From: Pelagicoccus sp.
Lineage (GTDB): Bacteria; Verrucomicrobiota; Verrucomicrobiia; Opitutales; Opitutaceae
Direction: 5' to 3'
NCBI GenBank assembly: GCA_028284635.1
Contig: JANQRJ010000013.1
Span: 124,001-188,000 of the forward strand
DNA length: 64,000 bases
Shown here in pieces: positions 1 through 9,082 of this stretch. A program made the translations under genes and the position numbers. The notes beneath the pieces were generated by a model. It made no database searches, was not told the DNA's origin, and saw nothing but the letters and a program-made list of their open reading frames with translations. Numbering within the stretch: position 1 is the first letter of the stretch; the number at the start of each line of letters is the position of its first letter.

Positions 1-1265
1 GTACCGTTTTCCGGGTCAGCCTGGCAGTCGACCACCGTATCCTTAAGGCCACCCACACCCGAGACGATCGGCACGGTTCCATACCGCTGGCTGTACATTT
101 GATTCAGTCCGCAAGGCTCGAAAACCGACGGCATGAGAAAAAAGTCAGAACCGGCCTCGACAAGATGAGACATTGCTTCGTCCAGCTGCAAGCAGACCAC
201 TATGTTCTCTGGATGGGACTTGGCCCAGCGATTTAGCGTCCTCTCGTACTGGGCATCGCCCTTGCCGAGGACGATCAGGCGGCAATCGTTTTTGACGAAG
301 AAGTTCAGGCGGCGCAGCAGCAGGTCGAGTCCCTTCTGCTCAGTCAGCCGAGCCACCATCCCATAGACCGGCGCCTCGCACTCGGCGAAGCCCACCTTCT
401 CCAACAAAGCCGAACGGCAGACCGCCTTGCCCGACAGATCCGAAGCGCTGAAGTGGCCCGGCAGGTGCGGGTCTGTCTCCGGATCCCAGATCTCCGTGTC
501 GATGCCATTGGCAATGCCAACCAGATCCTCAGCCCGTACCTTGAGAGCGCCTTCGAGCCCGCATCCGAACTCCGGGGTCAGGATCTCGCGAGCATAGTTC
601 GGACTGACCGTCATGATCTTGTCCGCAAAGAAAATGCCGCCCTTAATCATGCAAAACTGCTCGTAGAACTCCAGGCCTTCGATGGAGTCCAGCTCCTCCG
701 GCAGATTCGTCAATTCAAACGAAGTCCTCGGAAACAGCCCTTGAAAAGCCAGGTTGTGAATCGAGAAGAAGGTCTTCAGAGCCAGGGAAGCGCCCATAGT
801 CTGTTCCTCGATACGCAGCAGGAGCGGCAGCAGTCCGGTCTGCCAGTCGTGGCAATGCAGAATATCCGCCTTGATCTCCAGCAAACGCATAGCCTGAGCC
901 ACCGCCTTGCTGAAGTAGATGAAACGACGGTCGTTGTCGTCGTAGTCACGCCGGCGAGACCCGTAGAGCTCGCTGCGATCGAAAAACTCGTCGCGACGAA
1001 TGAGATAGAGCGTCTCGTTCTCGCCCAAAGGCAAAGCCCAAAGCTCGCCCCTAAGAAACTGCTCGCCCAACTCGACCTGCAGCACCAACTCAAGCTTCGC
1101 GCTCGCAAAGACGCTCGACTCGAGGATCTTGCGGTAGCCCGGCAAGAAAAACGAAACCTGGTGCCCACTGCTCGCCAGCGACTTGGACAGAGCCCCGCAG
1201 ACATCCGCCAAGCCTCCCGTTTTCACGAAGGGAAACATCTCGCTTGCTGCGTGAACGATTTTCAT
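1..1265 (-). CDS. glgA: Glycogen synthase (ADP-glucose type), C-terminus beyond window
   Basis: Transfers glucose from ADP-glucose to the non-reducing end of alpha-1,4-glucan in cytosolic glycogen synthesis (GT5 family). The N-terminus reads MKIVHAASEMFPFVKTGGL, with the KTGGL nucleotide-sugar-binding motif at about residues 15-19. Later segments typical of the family are HCHDWQTGL, SIHNLAFQG and a C-terminal FEPCGLNQMYSQRYGT acceptor/donor-site stretch. About 421 codons are visible and the gene runs off the left edge, so roughly the last 60 residues are missing. The ATG at 1263-1265 is the first in frame. It is divergent from the RNase R gene. No other glycogen gene is visible in the window. 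Confidence 0.94.
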   Translation of the reverse strand, partial: MKIVHAASEMFPFVKTGGLADVCGALSKSLASSGHQVSFFLPGYRKILESSVFASAKLELVLQVELGEQFLRGELWALPLGENETLYLIRRDEFFDRSELYGSRRRDYDDNDRRFIYFSKAVAQAMRLLEIKADILHCHDWQTGLLPLLLRIEEQTMGASLALKTFFSIHNLAFQGLFPRTSFELTNLPEELDSIEGLEFYEQFCMIKGGIFFADKIMTVSPNYAREILTPEFGCGLEGALKVRAEDLVGIANGIDTEIWDPETDPHLPGHFSASDLSGKAVCRSALLEKVGFAECEAPVYGMVARLTEQKGLDLLLRRLNFFVKNDCRLIVLGKGDAQYERTLNRWAKSHPENIVVCLQLDEAMSHLVEAGSDFFLMPSVFEPCGLNQMYSQRYGTVPIVSGVGGLKDTVVDCQADPENG

Positions 1266-1431
1266 AAGAGACTCCGGTTTAGAGATTGGCAGGTCGAATC
1301 CAACAACATTCTCGCCAGGGCGCCACGAAAGACGGGACTCCTGGCAGCCCGCGAAAACGCCGTCCCTTCCTCACGGCAACAACCCTTAGATTCACTCTAG
1401 CCTGTCACTTACGCGGCACCCTATTTCCTAT

Positions 1432-3771
1432 ATGAAACTAAAGGACCAACTTATCGGCCTCATGCAGGCCTCCGACTACGCCCCTCTCGACAAGAAGGGC
1501 ATCTCCACCGAGCTCGGACTCGACAAGAAGAGTCGGCGACGCCTCGACTACGAGCTTCGAGCCCTCCTCGCCAGCGGCGACGTCATCCGCATCAAAGGCG
1601 ACCGCTTCTGCATTCCCAAGGATGTCGATCTCGTCACCGGCCGCATCAAGTTCCGCCAAAAAGGCTCCGCCATCCTCATTCCCGATCCAAGCCCGGACGG
1701 CGAAGAACAACCGAAGATCGAAATCAACGCTGAAGACACCGCCGTCGCCATGCACGACGACCGCGTCGTCGTACGCCTCTACGACTCCGCTCCCACAAAC
1801 CGCCGACGCCCAAGCCGCAAGCCAAACCGCTATCAGCCAACCGGCCCCTTCGGTCGCGTCATCCGCATCCAGGAACGAGCCCGCGAGACCATAGTCGGCG
1901 AGCTCTGCAAGACGCGCTTCTTCCACTACGTCGCCCCCGACGACCCGCGCCACATCCACGACATCTACGTGCCCGACCCACAAAAGTCCGGGCTCGACCC
2001 CGCCCCCACAGTCGGCAGCAAAGTCGTCGTCAAGCTACACGAATGGACCCAACGACACGTCAACCCCGAGGGCGAGCTCATCCTCAATCTCGGTCGCACC
2101 CACGAGCCGCAAGCCGAGCTCATGGCAATCCTGCACAAATACGACCTCGACCCCGAATTCCCCAAGCCCGTTCTCGCCGAAGCGAAGTCCATCTCGCCCA
2201 AAGTCACCAAAAAGCAACTACAAGGTCGCCGCGATCTGCGCAGCGCCTTCACCTTCACCATCGACCCGGAGGACGCCAAGGACTTCGACGACGCCCTCTC
2301 CATCGAGTATCCCGACAAGCGATCCGTGCGCATCGGCATCCACATCGCCGATGTCGCCAGCTACGTCAGCCCCGGGGCCAAGCTGGACGAGGAAGCCAAG
2401 CGACGCGGCAACTCCACCTACCTCGTCGGGCTCGTCGTGCCGATGCTCCCTCACGCGCTTTCCAACGGCATCTGCAGCCTGGTGGAAAACGAGGACCGGC
2501 TGACGAAATCCGTCTTCGTCACCTTCACCAACGGCGGCCGGATCAAGGAAATCGACTTCGCCAACACCGTCATCCGCAGCGACAAGCGCCTCACCTATCA
2601 GCAAGCCTACACCCTGCTCAAGCGCGACGACCTAAAAGCCGCTCGCGAGCTCAAGTTGCCCCCAGCCCACCAAACCGGCTCCACTGGCCGCGCTCTAAAC
2701 AAACTCTCCGACAAGGAGCTACAGCGCTTGCAAGACAGCGTTCGCCTGCTCTGGCGCTTCGCCGCCAAGCTGCGAAACGAACGCTTCAAGAAAGGCAGCC
2801 TCAACCTCGACATGGAAGAAACCAAGATCTTCGTCGACGAGCACGGCCATGCCGACCGGCTCGAAAAAGTCGTGCACGACGAAAGTCACCAGCTCATCGA
2901 GGAGTACATGCTGCTCGCCAACGAAAGCGTCGCCCGCGAGATGAAACGCAACCGCCTCCCCTGCGTCTACCGCGTGCACGAAGAGCCCGACGAAGAGAAG
3001 CTCAACGAGCTACGCGAGTTCATGGCTACCTGGGACATCGCTACCGGCGATCTCAACAACCGCAAGGACATGGTCAAGCTGCTCGAGGCCCTCGTCAAGC
3101 ACCCCCAAGGCAGACTCCTGCGCACGCACGTCCTGCGCTCGCTCAAAAAGGCCAACTACCGGCCGTCCCCAGACGGCCACTACGGACTCGCCAAAAACGA
3201 CTACACCCACTTCACCTCCCCCATCCGACGCTATTCCGATCTGGTCGTCCATCGCGTCTTCGAACGCTTTCTCGTCGCCGTGCGCGGCGAACCCAAGCTT
3301 GCCGGCGCCGCCACCCGCTACGACGCCGCCCGGGCTGCCACCATAGCCGAGCACCTCAGCCATACCGAGATCAATAGCGTCGAAGCCGAGCGCGAATCCA
3401 TCAAGGTCAAGCTGCTCGAGTTCTTCGAACGCGAGCTCGACAAGCGCCGTCCGACGATCTTCGACGCCATCGTCACCGAGACGCGCAACCACGGCATGTT
3501 CATCGAACTCACCGAATCCAACGCCTTCGGCATGATCCATATATCCAGCATCAAAGACGACCTCTACCGCCTCAATGCAAGCGGCACCGCCCTCATCGGC
3601 CGGCGCACCAAAAACCAATTCAAGATCGGCCAGACCATCCAAGTAGTCGTACACAAGGTCGACCGCTTCAAGCGGCAGGTCGATTTCAAACTTGCCGAAA
3701 GGAAGCCGAGCAAATCCAAACGACCCGAAAAGCCGACAAAGAAAGCCAAAGCCCGCCGCCGCAACCGCTGA
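1432..3771 (+). CDS. rnr: Ribonuclease R (RNB family 3'-5' exoribonuclease)
   Basis: Processive 3'-5' exoribonuclease acting on structured RNA, rRNA and mRNA decay intermediates. The order is a winged-helix-like N-terminus (about 1-60), cold-shock/OB domains (about 60-240), an RNB catalytic domain carrying the acidic metal-binding motif DPEDAKDFDDA at about 278-289, an S1 domain (about 685-760) and a basic Lys/Arg tail. The 779 residues fit RNase R better than RNase II (about 640). It stands alone between glgA (divergent) and the DUF5069 gene; its stop is followed at once by a long repeat element that may act as a terminator. Assignment is firm. Confidence 0.96.
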   Translation: MKLKDQLIGLMQASDYAPLDKKGISTELGLDKKSRRRLDYELRALLASGDVIRIKGDRFCIPKDVDLVTGRIKFRQKGSAILIPDPSPDGEEQPKIEINAEDTAVAMHDDRVVVRLYDSAPTNRRRPSRKPNRYQPTGPFGRVIRIQERARETIVGELCKTRFFHYVAPDDPRHIHDIYVPDPQKSGLDPAPTVGSKVVVKLHEWTQRHVNPEGELILNLGRTHEPQAELMAILHKYDLDPEFPKPVLAEAKSISPKVTKKQLQGRRDLRSAFTFTIDPEDAKDFDDALSIEYPDKRSVRIGIHIADVASYVSPGAKLDEEAKRRGNSTYLVGLVVPMLPHALSNGICSLVENEDRLTKSVFVTFTNGGRIKEIDFANTVIRSDKRLTYQQAYTLLKRDDLKAARELKLPPAHQTGSTGRALNKLSDKELQRLQDSVRLLWRFAAKLRNERFKKGSLNLDMEETKIFVDEHGHADRLEKVVHDESHQLIEEYMLLANESVAREMKRNRLPCVYRVHEEPDEEKLNELREFMATWDIATGDLNNRKDMVKLLEALVKHPQGRLLRTHVLRSLKKANYRPSPDGHYGLAKNDYTHFTSPIRRYSDLVVHRVFERFLVAVRGEPKLAGAATRYDAARAATIAEHLSHTEINSVEAERESIKVKLLEFFERELDKRRPTIFDAIVTETRNHGMFIELTESNAFGMIHISSIKDDLYRLNASGTALIGRRTKNQFKIGQTIQVVVHKVDRFKRQVDFKLAERKPSKSKRPEKPTKKAKARRRNR

Positions 3772-3777
3772 ATCAGC

Positions 3778-3940
3778 GTAGCGCGGAGCTTTAGCCCGCG
3801 TCCCCAACTTGCCCTCATCATCCCTCTCCCCATCTTCATCCTCATCCCTAGGATAAAGATGAAGATAAAGATAAAGATGAAGATGAAGATGAGGATGAGG
3901 ATGAGAAACGATGCGGCCGCGGGCTGAAGCTCCGCGCTAC
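3778..3940. repeat. Nested inverted repeat with a 9-copy hexamer array (family A copy)
   Basis: The outer arms are GTAGCGCGGAGCTTTAGC... at 3778-3802 and its near reverse complement ending ...GAAGCTCCGCGCTAC at 3940. This repeat family recurs at 53336, 56248, 58774 and 62419. Inside, 3852-3905 is nine hexamers of type GATAAA/GATGAA/GATGAG. It is preceded at about 3826-3848 by CATCTTCATCCTCATCC, which can pair with it. The whole intergenic stretch could therefore fold into one long hairpin. It contains no gene. Confidence 0.8.
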
Positions 3941-3986
3941 TTTCTTTCCGAATTCATCATACCCACTCAAACGTAACCCCAAAACC

Positions 3987-4520
3987 ATGAAACACTACGA
4001 CTACCAAGACCGCTTCAAAGAGCTCTACGACAAGTCCGTCCAGCGCTTCCGGGCTGGCGAGACCGACGCCAGCAAATGGTTCGACGAGGACGAACAGGCC
4101 TTCATCGCCGCCAACGGCTGGCGACTGCAGGACTTCTTCGACTACGCTGAGGACAACGTCGGCCCAGGCGAGCCCTCCTACGAGATCGCCCAGTCCATCG
4201 AACAAGTCCGCCGCGACTACTTTCTCCACATGCAAAACGGCGTGCCGTCCGCCAACAAGCTTTCGCCCGACGAGCTTCCTCCTAAGCCAGCCGCACTCGA
4301 CGGCATCGAATGGCTTCCCCGCATAATTGCCAAAGCCAAAGGCAAGATAACCGGAGAACTCTGCGACGACATCATGTATTCATGCGGCGGAGACAGAAAA
4401 TTCCTCAAGACGCACGACATCCACCCAGCCGAGTTCCTCCGCGTCGTCTGGGCGAATATGGAGAACGATCAAGGCATCATCGACTTCGTCAAGAAGCGCA
4501 GTTCCGCAGTTCCCGCATAG
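3987..4520 (+). CDS. DUF5069-family protein
   Basis: Conserved protein of unknown function. The 177 residues have an acidic N-terminal half and a C-terminal half with WLPRIIAKAKGKITGEL, then YSCGGDRKFLKTHDIHPAEFL. These are the recognisable DUF5069 signature (Leu-Pro-Arg, Ala-Lys-Ala, CGGDR, then a His). No signal peptide or membrane segment is visible, so it is probably cytosolic. The start ATG lies about 45 bp after the family A repeat. It is convergent with the HtrA gene across a strong palindrome. The family is known mainly from Verrucomicrobiota and cyanobacteria; its function is not known. Confidence 0.75.
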   Translation: MKHYDYQDRFKELYDKSVQRFRAGETDASKWFDEDEQAFIAANGWRLQDFFDYAEDNVGPGEPSYEIAQSIEQVRRDYFLHMQNGVPSANKLSPDELPPKPAALDGIEWLPRIIAKAKGKITGELCDDIMYSCGGDRKFLKTHDIHPAEFLRVVWANMENDQGIIDFVKKRSSAVPA

Positions 4521-4526
4521 CGCCGC

Positions 4527-4606
4527 TCCCTGGGAACGCGGGCGGCTCGCCCGCAACAAACAGTGGATTCTCGAAAATGCGGGCGAGCCGCCCGCGTTCC
4601 CAGGGA
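4527..4606. terminator. Perfect 29-bp inverted repeat between convergent genes
   Basis: Arms 4527-4555 and 4578-4606 are exact reverse complements (TCCCTGGGAACGCGGGCG... and its complement) around a 22-nt loop. The element fills the gap between the stops of the DUF5069 gene (4520) and htrA (4609), so it is placed to stop transcription from both sides. It lacks a T-run, so it may instead be one of the mobile palindromes of this genome. Confidence 0.65.
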
Positions 4607-4608
4607 CT

Positions 4609-6054
4609 CTACTCGATCGTGATCGGCACGAACCTGTATACGCCGCGATAGGCGACGAGCAGCATGTTTTTTCCCTCTCGGATGAGCAAGCTCTCGGCTT
4701 CCTCTACCGAGCCTACAGCCTTGCCGTTCAACTTGAGAATGACCATGCCTACGGGCAGCCTGTCGGCATAGGGACTAGCCGGGTCCACTTCGGTAATAAC
4801 GACTCCTTCGATAGACTCGTCGATGGAGTGCTCGCTACGCAAATCCGTGTCGAGAGACTGGATACCAACTCCCTCGAGAAAACCGTCGACCGATATCTCT
4901 GGCTCGGGACTGGCTTCGTCGGGAGCTGCCGCGACAAGCTCCCCGCCAAGCTGGCCCAGAGTCGCCAAAACCGTTAGCTGCTCTTTCTCCCGCAAGAGCA
5001 GAATCGAAATTTCCGAGCCCGGCTTCTTCTGGGAGATCATGATACGCAAGTCGGCTGGCGAATCGACCTGTTCGCCGTCGACCTCGAGAATCAAGTCGCC
5101 TATCTCAATGCCGGCAGCCTCGGCAGGCGAGGCGAGAGTCACCTGGTTCACCAAGGCGCCCCGCAGACTCTCCGCGCCGAAGTAGTCGGCCGTATCTTGA
5201 TCCAGCGGCTCGATGCCCACCCCAAGAAAGCCCCTCCGGACATTGCCATCCTGTATCAGGTCTCTCATGACGGAGTAGACCAGATTCACAGGAACGGCGA
5301 AACCGATTCCGATACTGCCGTGCGAAAAACCGTCGGTCTGGATCAGCGTATTGATGCCGATCAATCGACCTTTGGCGTCCACCAGGGCGCCTCCCGAGTT
5401 GCCTGAGTTGATCGGGGCATCGGTTTGGATGAAGTCCTCGAAGCCATTCTCGATGATGCGCATTTCCTGTCGTTGCGTAGCGGATACGATTCCCATCGTC
5501 ACCGTCTTTCCCACGCCAAGCGGATTGCCGATGGCGAAGACCACATCGCCGACCTGTATTCGGTCGCTGTCGCCAAGCGTGGCGCGAGGCAAGCCACTCT
5601 CCGCGATCTTGATGACCGCAATATCGGTTCCAGGATCGACGCCAATCAGCTCGGCATCGTAGATGCGCTTGGAGTCGAGCTTCACCTGAATTTCATCCGC
5701 TTCAGAGACAACATGGTAGTTGGTTAGAATGTATCCGTTTTCGGATACGATTACTCCCGAACCAAGCCCGACCATCGGCACGTCCCTCCGGTCGGGACGC
5801 ATCCCGAAGATCTGCTCCATCAGCAGTTCCTCGCGGCTGAGTTCGTTGCCCGAAGACTTGGAGTACACGCTGACGACCGAGGGACGGACTTCCTTGAGCG
5901 TCTCCGCGTAGCTGACCACTCCACCGGCAAGCGAGCGATTCAGCGGCGAATCATCGATCGCAACCAGCTCCGAGACGTCTTCTTGAGCAGAGAGGAAAGC
6001 GAAAGGGGCAAGGAGCAACCCAAGGACAGCGATATTGAGAACCATGCGCTTCAT
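4609..6054 (-). CDS. htrA: HtrA/DegP-like periplasmic serine protease with two PDZ domains
   Basis: Envelope quality-control protease. The chosen start MKRMVLNIAVLGLLLAPFAF is a signal peptide ending in FLSAQ. A longer reading upstream would overlap prs and lacks homologous-looking sequence. The trypsin-like triad is visible: His in TNYHVV (about residue 112), Asp in GTDIAVIK (about 142) and Ser in NSGNSGGAL (about 220). PDZ1 spans about 290-385 (GFLGVGIEPL...) and a diverged PDZ2 about 400-480. The His motif is TNYHVV where TNNHVV is usual. It is 83 bp downstream of prs on the same strand, with a palindrome between them, so it is probably transcribed separately. Confidence 0.93.
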   Translation of the reverse strand: MKRMVLNIAVLGLLLAPFAFLSAQEDVSELVAIDDSPLNRSLAGGVVSYAETLKEVRPSVVSVYSKSSGNELSREELLMEQIFGMRPDRRDVPMVGLGSGVIVSENGYILTNYHVVSEADEIQVKLDSKRIYDAELIGVDPGTDIAVIKIAESGLPRATLGDSDRIQVGDVVFAIGNPLGVGKTVTMGIVSATQRQEMRIIENGFEDFIQTDAPINSGNSGGALVDAKGRLIGINTLIQTDGFSHGSIGIGFAVPVNLVYSVMRDLIQDGNVRRGFLGVGIEPLDQDTADYFGAESLRGALVNQVTLASPAEAAGIEIGDLILEVDGEQVDSPADLRIMISQKKPGSEISILLLREKEQLTVLATLGQLGGELVAAAPDEASPEPEISVDGFLEGVGIQSLDTDLRSEHSIDESIEGVVITEVDPASPYADRLPVGMVILKLNGKAVGSVEEAESLLIREGKNMLLVAYRGVYRFVPITIE

Positions 6055-6098
6055 GGGCGTTGTCGACAGATAGCGATGGGGTTTGTTGCGAGTTTGGT

Positions 6099-6127
6099 TC
6101 GAGCCGTAGCGCGGAGCTACGGCTCGA
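6099..6127. repeat. Short perfect hairpin in the htrA leader
   Basis: TCGAGCCGTAGC and its reverse complement flank the 5-nt loop GCGGA. The CGTAGCGCGGAGC core resembles half of the family A palindromes. It lies in the prs-htrA gap, upstream of the htrA start, and could terminate prs transcription or fold in the htrA leader. Confidence 0.55.
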
Positions 6128-6137
6128 GAGGCGAGGT

Positions 6138-7085
6138 TCAGAAACCCTTCACTCGAAAGAGGCTGGTGACGCTTTCGTTTTTGTTGATACGCACGATGGC
6201 CTCGCCGAGCAGCTCGGCCACACTGAGAACCTTGATAGGCAGACCGCGGGGTTCGACCGGGATCGTATCGGTCACGATCAGTTCGTCGATCGGCCCATCC
6301 TTGAGGCGCTCGTAGGCCATGTCCTGCAGGTTGGCATGAGTCACCGCAGCGAGAATCTGCTTCGCCCCCTGCTTTTTGATCAGAGTGGCAGCGGCGCAAA
6401 TGGTGCCGGCGGTCTCCGTCATGTCATCGATCAGCAGAACGTCGCAGTCCTTCACGTCGCCCACGATACTGGTAGCTTCGACCTGAGTCGCGCTGTGGCG
6501 CTTCTTGGCCACGAAACCCAGACCGCTTTTGAGCATGCGAGCGTAGGCGTCGGCCATCTTCACCCCACCGACGTCGGGCGACATGACGACGAGGTTCTTC
6601 AAGTCCTTCTTTGCGATGTAGTCGTAGAGTACGGGAAAGGCGAGCAGGTGATCGACCGGGATGTCGAAGAAGCCCTGGATCTGGCCAGCGTGCAGGTCGA
6701 TGGCGAGCACTCGGTTGGCTCCAGCAGCAGTAAGGAGATTCGCCACAAGCTTGGCCGTGATTGGAACGCGGGGCTGATCCTTGCGATCCTGCCGGGCGTA
6801 TCCAAAAAACGGTATCACAGCGGTAATGCGAGCAGCCGAAGCGCGCTTGGCCGCATCGATCATGATCAGCAGCTCGACAAGGTTGTTGTTCACCGGAGGA
6901 CAACTCGACTGGACGAGGTAAACGTCTTGACCGCGAATGTTCTCGTTGATCTTCACAAAGGATTCTCCATCGGGAAATCTGGTGACGGTGGCGTCGGTCA
7001 ACGGCACGCCGATGAATTTGCTGATGGAATCCGCGAGCGGACGGTTGGAGTTTCCTGCGATGATTCTCAGGTTGTCGGTTCTCAT
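6138..7085 (-). CDS. prs: Ribose-phosphate pyrophosphokinase
   Basis: Makes PRPP from ribose 5-phosphate and ATP for nucleotide, His, Trp and NAD synthesis. The 315 residues match the usual length. Visible motifs are TRFPDGE near residue 40, YARQDRKDQPRVPITAKL (ATP-binding flexible loop), DLHAGQIQGFF (divalent cation/PRPP signature) and the PRPP-binding loop LLIDDMTETAGTI. The start ATG at 7083-7085 gives MRTDNLRIIAGN. In many bacteria prs is next to rplY and pth; here those two lie about 7-8 kb away in the same strand block. lpxD lies 77 bp upstream in transcription. Confidence 0.97.
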   Translation of the reverse strand: MRTDNLRIIAGNSNRPLADSISKFIGVPLTDATVTRFPDGESFVKINENIRGQDVYLVQSSCPPVNNNLVELLIMIDAAKRASAARITAVIPFFGYARQDRKDQPRVPITAKLVANLLTAAGANRVLAIDLHAGQIQGFFDIPVDHLLAFPVLYDYIAKKDLKNLVVMSPDVGGVKMADAYARMLKSGLGFVAKKRHSATQVEATSIVGDVKDCDVLLIDDMTETAGTICAAATLIKKQGAKQILAAVTHANLQDMAYERLKDGPIDELIVTDTIPVEPRGLPIKVLSVAELLGEAIVRINKNESVTSLFRVKGF

Positions 7086-7162
7086 GGCGTAGCTTGAAAA
7101 GGGAGGAGGGAGAAGAGCGAGTCTTGTAGCAAAATCGTTTAGATTGCACAGATCAAAATGCC

Positions 7163-8203
7163 CTAGTCCTCGCTAAGCTGAGACTCGAGTCGGTTCAGAC
7201 GCTTGAAGAGATCGGGCAGCTTGCGCTGCAGGACAATCATTCTCTGGTAGGCGACAAGCGATACCGCAGGAGCGCCTCCGTACTTGGCGTCTCCTTCGAG
7301 GTCCGAATAGGCCACACACTCTCCGGAAAGCTGGGCGGCCGCGCCGATCGTCAGATGACCGGCCGCACCGGCTCTGCCCCCCATCACAACGTAGTCTTCC
7401 AAGGTCGTGCTACCGGCCAGGCCAACCTGAGCGCAGATGATGCAGTGCTTGCCGATGTCCGCATTGTGGCCGATCTGCACAAGGTTGTCGATTTTCGTGC
7501 CTTCGCCAATTCGGGTCGGGCCAAACCTGCCGCGATCGATCGTGGTATTGGATCCTATCTCGACATCGTCGCCGATCGTAACGGAACCGACTTGAGGTAT
7601 CTTGACGTGTTTGCCGTTTAGGAACTCGTAGCCGAAACCATCCGCTCCGAGAACGCTGCCCGCATGAACCCGCACTCGGCAGCCAAGCTTGGTGTCGCGC
7701 TCCAGCACGACGTTCGCCCCCAGCCAGCATCCTTCGGCAAGCTGGCAGTCCTCGCCAACGTGGCAGCCGGATTCAATGACGCAGCCAGGCCCGATATGAG
7801 CTCCATCCGCAACAGTGACAAAGGCGCCAACCGTCGCTTCGCGAGAGACCTGAGCCCGCGACGAGATGTTGGCAAGTCGATGAATACCTGGAGCAGGTGG
7901 CGTCCACATGGAACGAGCGATCAGTTCGCAAACCTTGGCGATCTCGATAGAAGGCTTCTTGACGCGCAGGAAGAGCTGGCCTGATTTGGGCTTCGCATCC
8001 GTCTCCTCATCTAGAATGACCAGCGACGCCTTCGACTTCTCGAGAGCAGCAATATGCTTGCTCGAAGCGACGAAAGTGATGTCGCCGCGCCTCGCTTCAT
8101 CCAAAGAAGCCACTCCCATCAGGCGGTGCACCCCGAGCTCGCCTTCAAAGGAACTGTAGTCAACCCGGTCGAGGATAGTGTTTAGAGGAATTGCGATTTC
8201 CAT
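7163..8203 (-). CDS. lpxD: UDP-3-O-acylglucosamine N-acyltransferase
   Basis: Third step of lipid A synthesis: N-acylation of UDP-3-O-acyl-glucosamine from acyl-ACP. The N-terminal uridine-binding domain (about 1-100) precedes a left-handed beta-helix of hexapeptide repeats (about 105-290). QIGHNADIGKHCIICAQ holds the expected catalytic His. A C-terminal helix (about 315-346) completes a normal 346-residue LpxD. It follows bamA and skp, the classic bamA-skp-lpxD order, but a Rho-independent terminator and a 243-bp gap separate it from skp, so it probably has its own promoter. Confidence 0.96.
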   Translation of the reverse strand: MEIAIPLNTILDRVDYSSFEGELGVHRLMGVASLDEARRGDITFVASSKHIAALEKSKASLVILDEETDAKPKSGQLFLRVKKPSIEIAKVCELIARSMWTPPAPGIHRLANISSRAQVSREATVGAFVTVADGAHIGPGCVIESGCHVGEDCQLAEGCWLGANVVLERDTKLGCRVRVHAGSVLGADGFGYEFLNGKHVKIPQVGSVTIGDDVEIGSNTTIDRGRFGPTRIGEGTKIDNLVQIGHNADIGKHCIICAQVGLAGSTTLEDYVVMGGRAGAAGHLTIGAAAQLSGECVAYSDLEGDAKYGGAPAVSLVAYQRMIVLQRKLPDLFKRLNRLESQLSED

Positions 8204-8290
8204 AACTGCTATAACTGGAGGTCGGCGAGGAGCTGCTAAGGGAGGGGAATCTCCAACGTCTTTGCAACCGCTTTTCGACGACGCGCGGCA

Positions 8291-8390
8291 CGCAGGGTGT
8301 GCCTCAAAGTGCCGCCTAGGCTCACCGAACTCTCTCGAGTTCGGCTACCTCGACTATGCAAAGCTCGCTTTGGTAGCCGCACTCGGTTTC
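8291..8390. repeat. Degenerate intergenic repeat related to 38381-38530
   Basis: The stretch contains GTGCCTCAAAGTGCCGCC, then TCGAGTTCGGCTACCTCGAC and GCTTTGG. The same ordered pieces occur downstream of uvrA near 38390-38465. This suggests a shared, decayed repeat element in the lpxD-skp gap. No gene is supported here. Confidence 0.4.
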
Positions 8391-8392
8391 GC

Positions 8393-8420
8393 AAAAAAGC
8401 CTCGCCTGGAAGGCGAGGCT
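8393..8420 (-). terminator. Rho-independent terminator after skp
   Basis: On the minus strand AGCCTCGCC-TTCC-AGGCGAGGCT forms a GC-rich stem with a 4-nt loop, directly followed by a run of six T (plus-strand AAAAAA at 8393-8398). It lies 27 bp past the stop of the OmpH-like gene and should end the bamA-skp transcript before lpxD. Confidence 0.85.
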
Positions 8421-8446
8421 GGAGAAAGTGGCGGGGAACGAGCAGG

Positions 8447-9052
8447 CTACTCGGCTGGAGCGGGCTCGGCTTCCTCTTCTTGGCCTTCCGTCGCGTTGAT
8501 ACGCTCGACGACTTCAGGAGTGATGTCGTAAGAGCCATCGGTGTAGAGAACCGGAGCCCGTCCATCACCGACTCGTACGGAGACGTCTATCACGAGGGTC
8601 GCTGAGCGTTCCTTGGAAATCTCGTTCACGACCTCGGCGATGTCCTGGTAGAAGAGGCTGAGCTGCTTGTTGCGACGGTCAGCGAACTGGCGCTGCGTAT
8701 CGGTGAGGAACTTGCGGACCTCCTGCTCCTTGACCTGGATCTCCTGGTACTTCTTCTGGGCGTCGAGCAAAGCTTCCTTGCGAGCCTCTTCGGAGAGAAT
8801 GTCGCTCTTGGCTTGCTCCTCGAGTTCTCGGAAGTCGGCGACCATCGCCTGGCCCTCGCCTTCGAGTACAGCGACCTTTGCCTGGGCACGCTCTTCGGTC
8901 TCGGACATTTCGACCACGAAGTTCTTGAACTTGTAGTAGTTATTTAGGCTTTCAGCGACATTGACCGTGAGGATCACGTCCTCGGCGCGAACGCTGATAG
9001 CGGCCATAACGATGGCAGTTGACGATAGGAGTAGTGCTTTAAATCGATTCAT
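8447..9052 (-). CDS. skp: OmpH/Skp-like periplasmic chaperone
   Basis: Periplasmic holdase for outer-membrane proteins on their way to BamA. The signal peptide MNRFKALLLSSTAIVMAAISVRA is followed by the VILTVNVAESLNNYYKF start typical of OmpH. A long charged coiled coil (about 45-150, rich in Glu/Gln/Lys) follows, and then a small beta region near the C-terminus. The tail is acidic and Pro/Glu rich (EEEAEPAPAE). It is 30 bp downstream of bamA in transcription, the conserved order. Length (201 residues) is slightly above E. coli Skp because of the acidic tail. Confidence 0.87.
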   Translation of the reverse strand: MNRFKALLLSSTAIVMAAISVRAEDVILTVNVAESLNNYYKFKNFVVEMSETEERAQAKVAVLEGEGQAMVADFRELEEQAKSDILSEEARKEALLDAQKKYQEIQVKEQEVRKFLTDTQRQFADRRNKQLSLFYQDIAEVVNEISKERSATLVIDVSVRVGDGRAPVLYTDGSYDITPEVVERINATEGQEEEAEPAPAE

Positions 9053-9082
9053 AATACGAATGTTAGGGATTGGAGGAGAGGA

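Noticed and set aside
2043..3377. 444-codon ORF inside rnr
   Set aside because: Arg/Gln/Pro-rich shadow frame of the clear RNase R gene.
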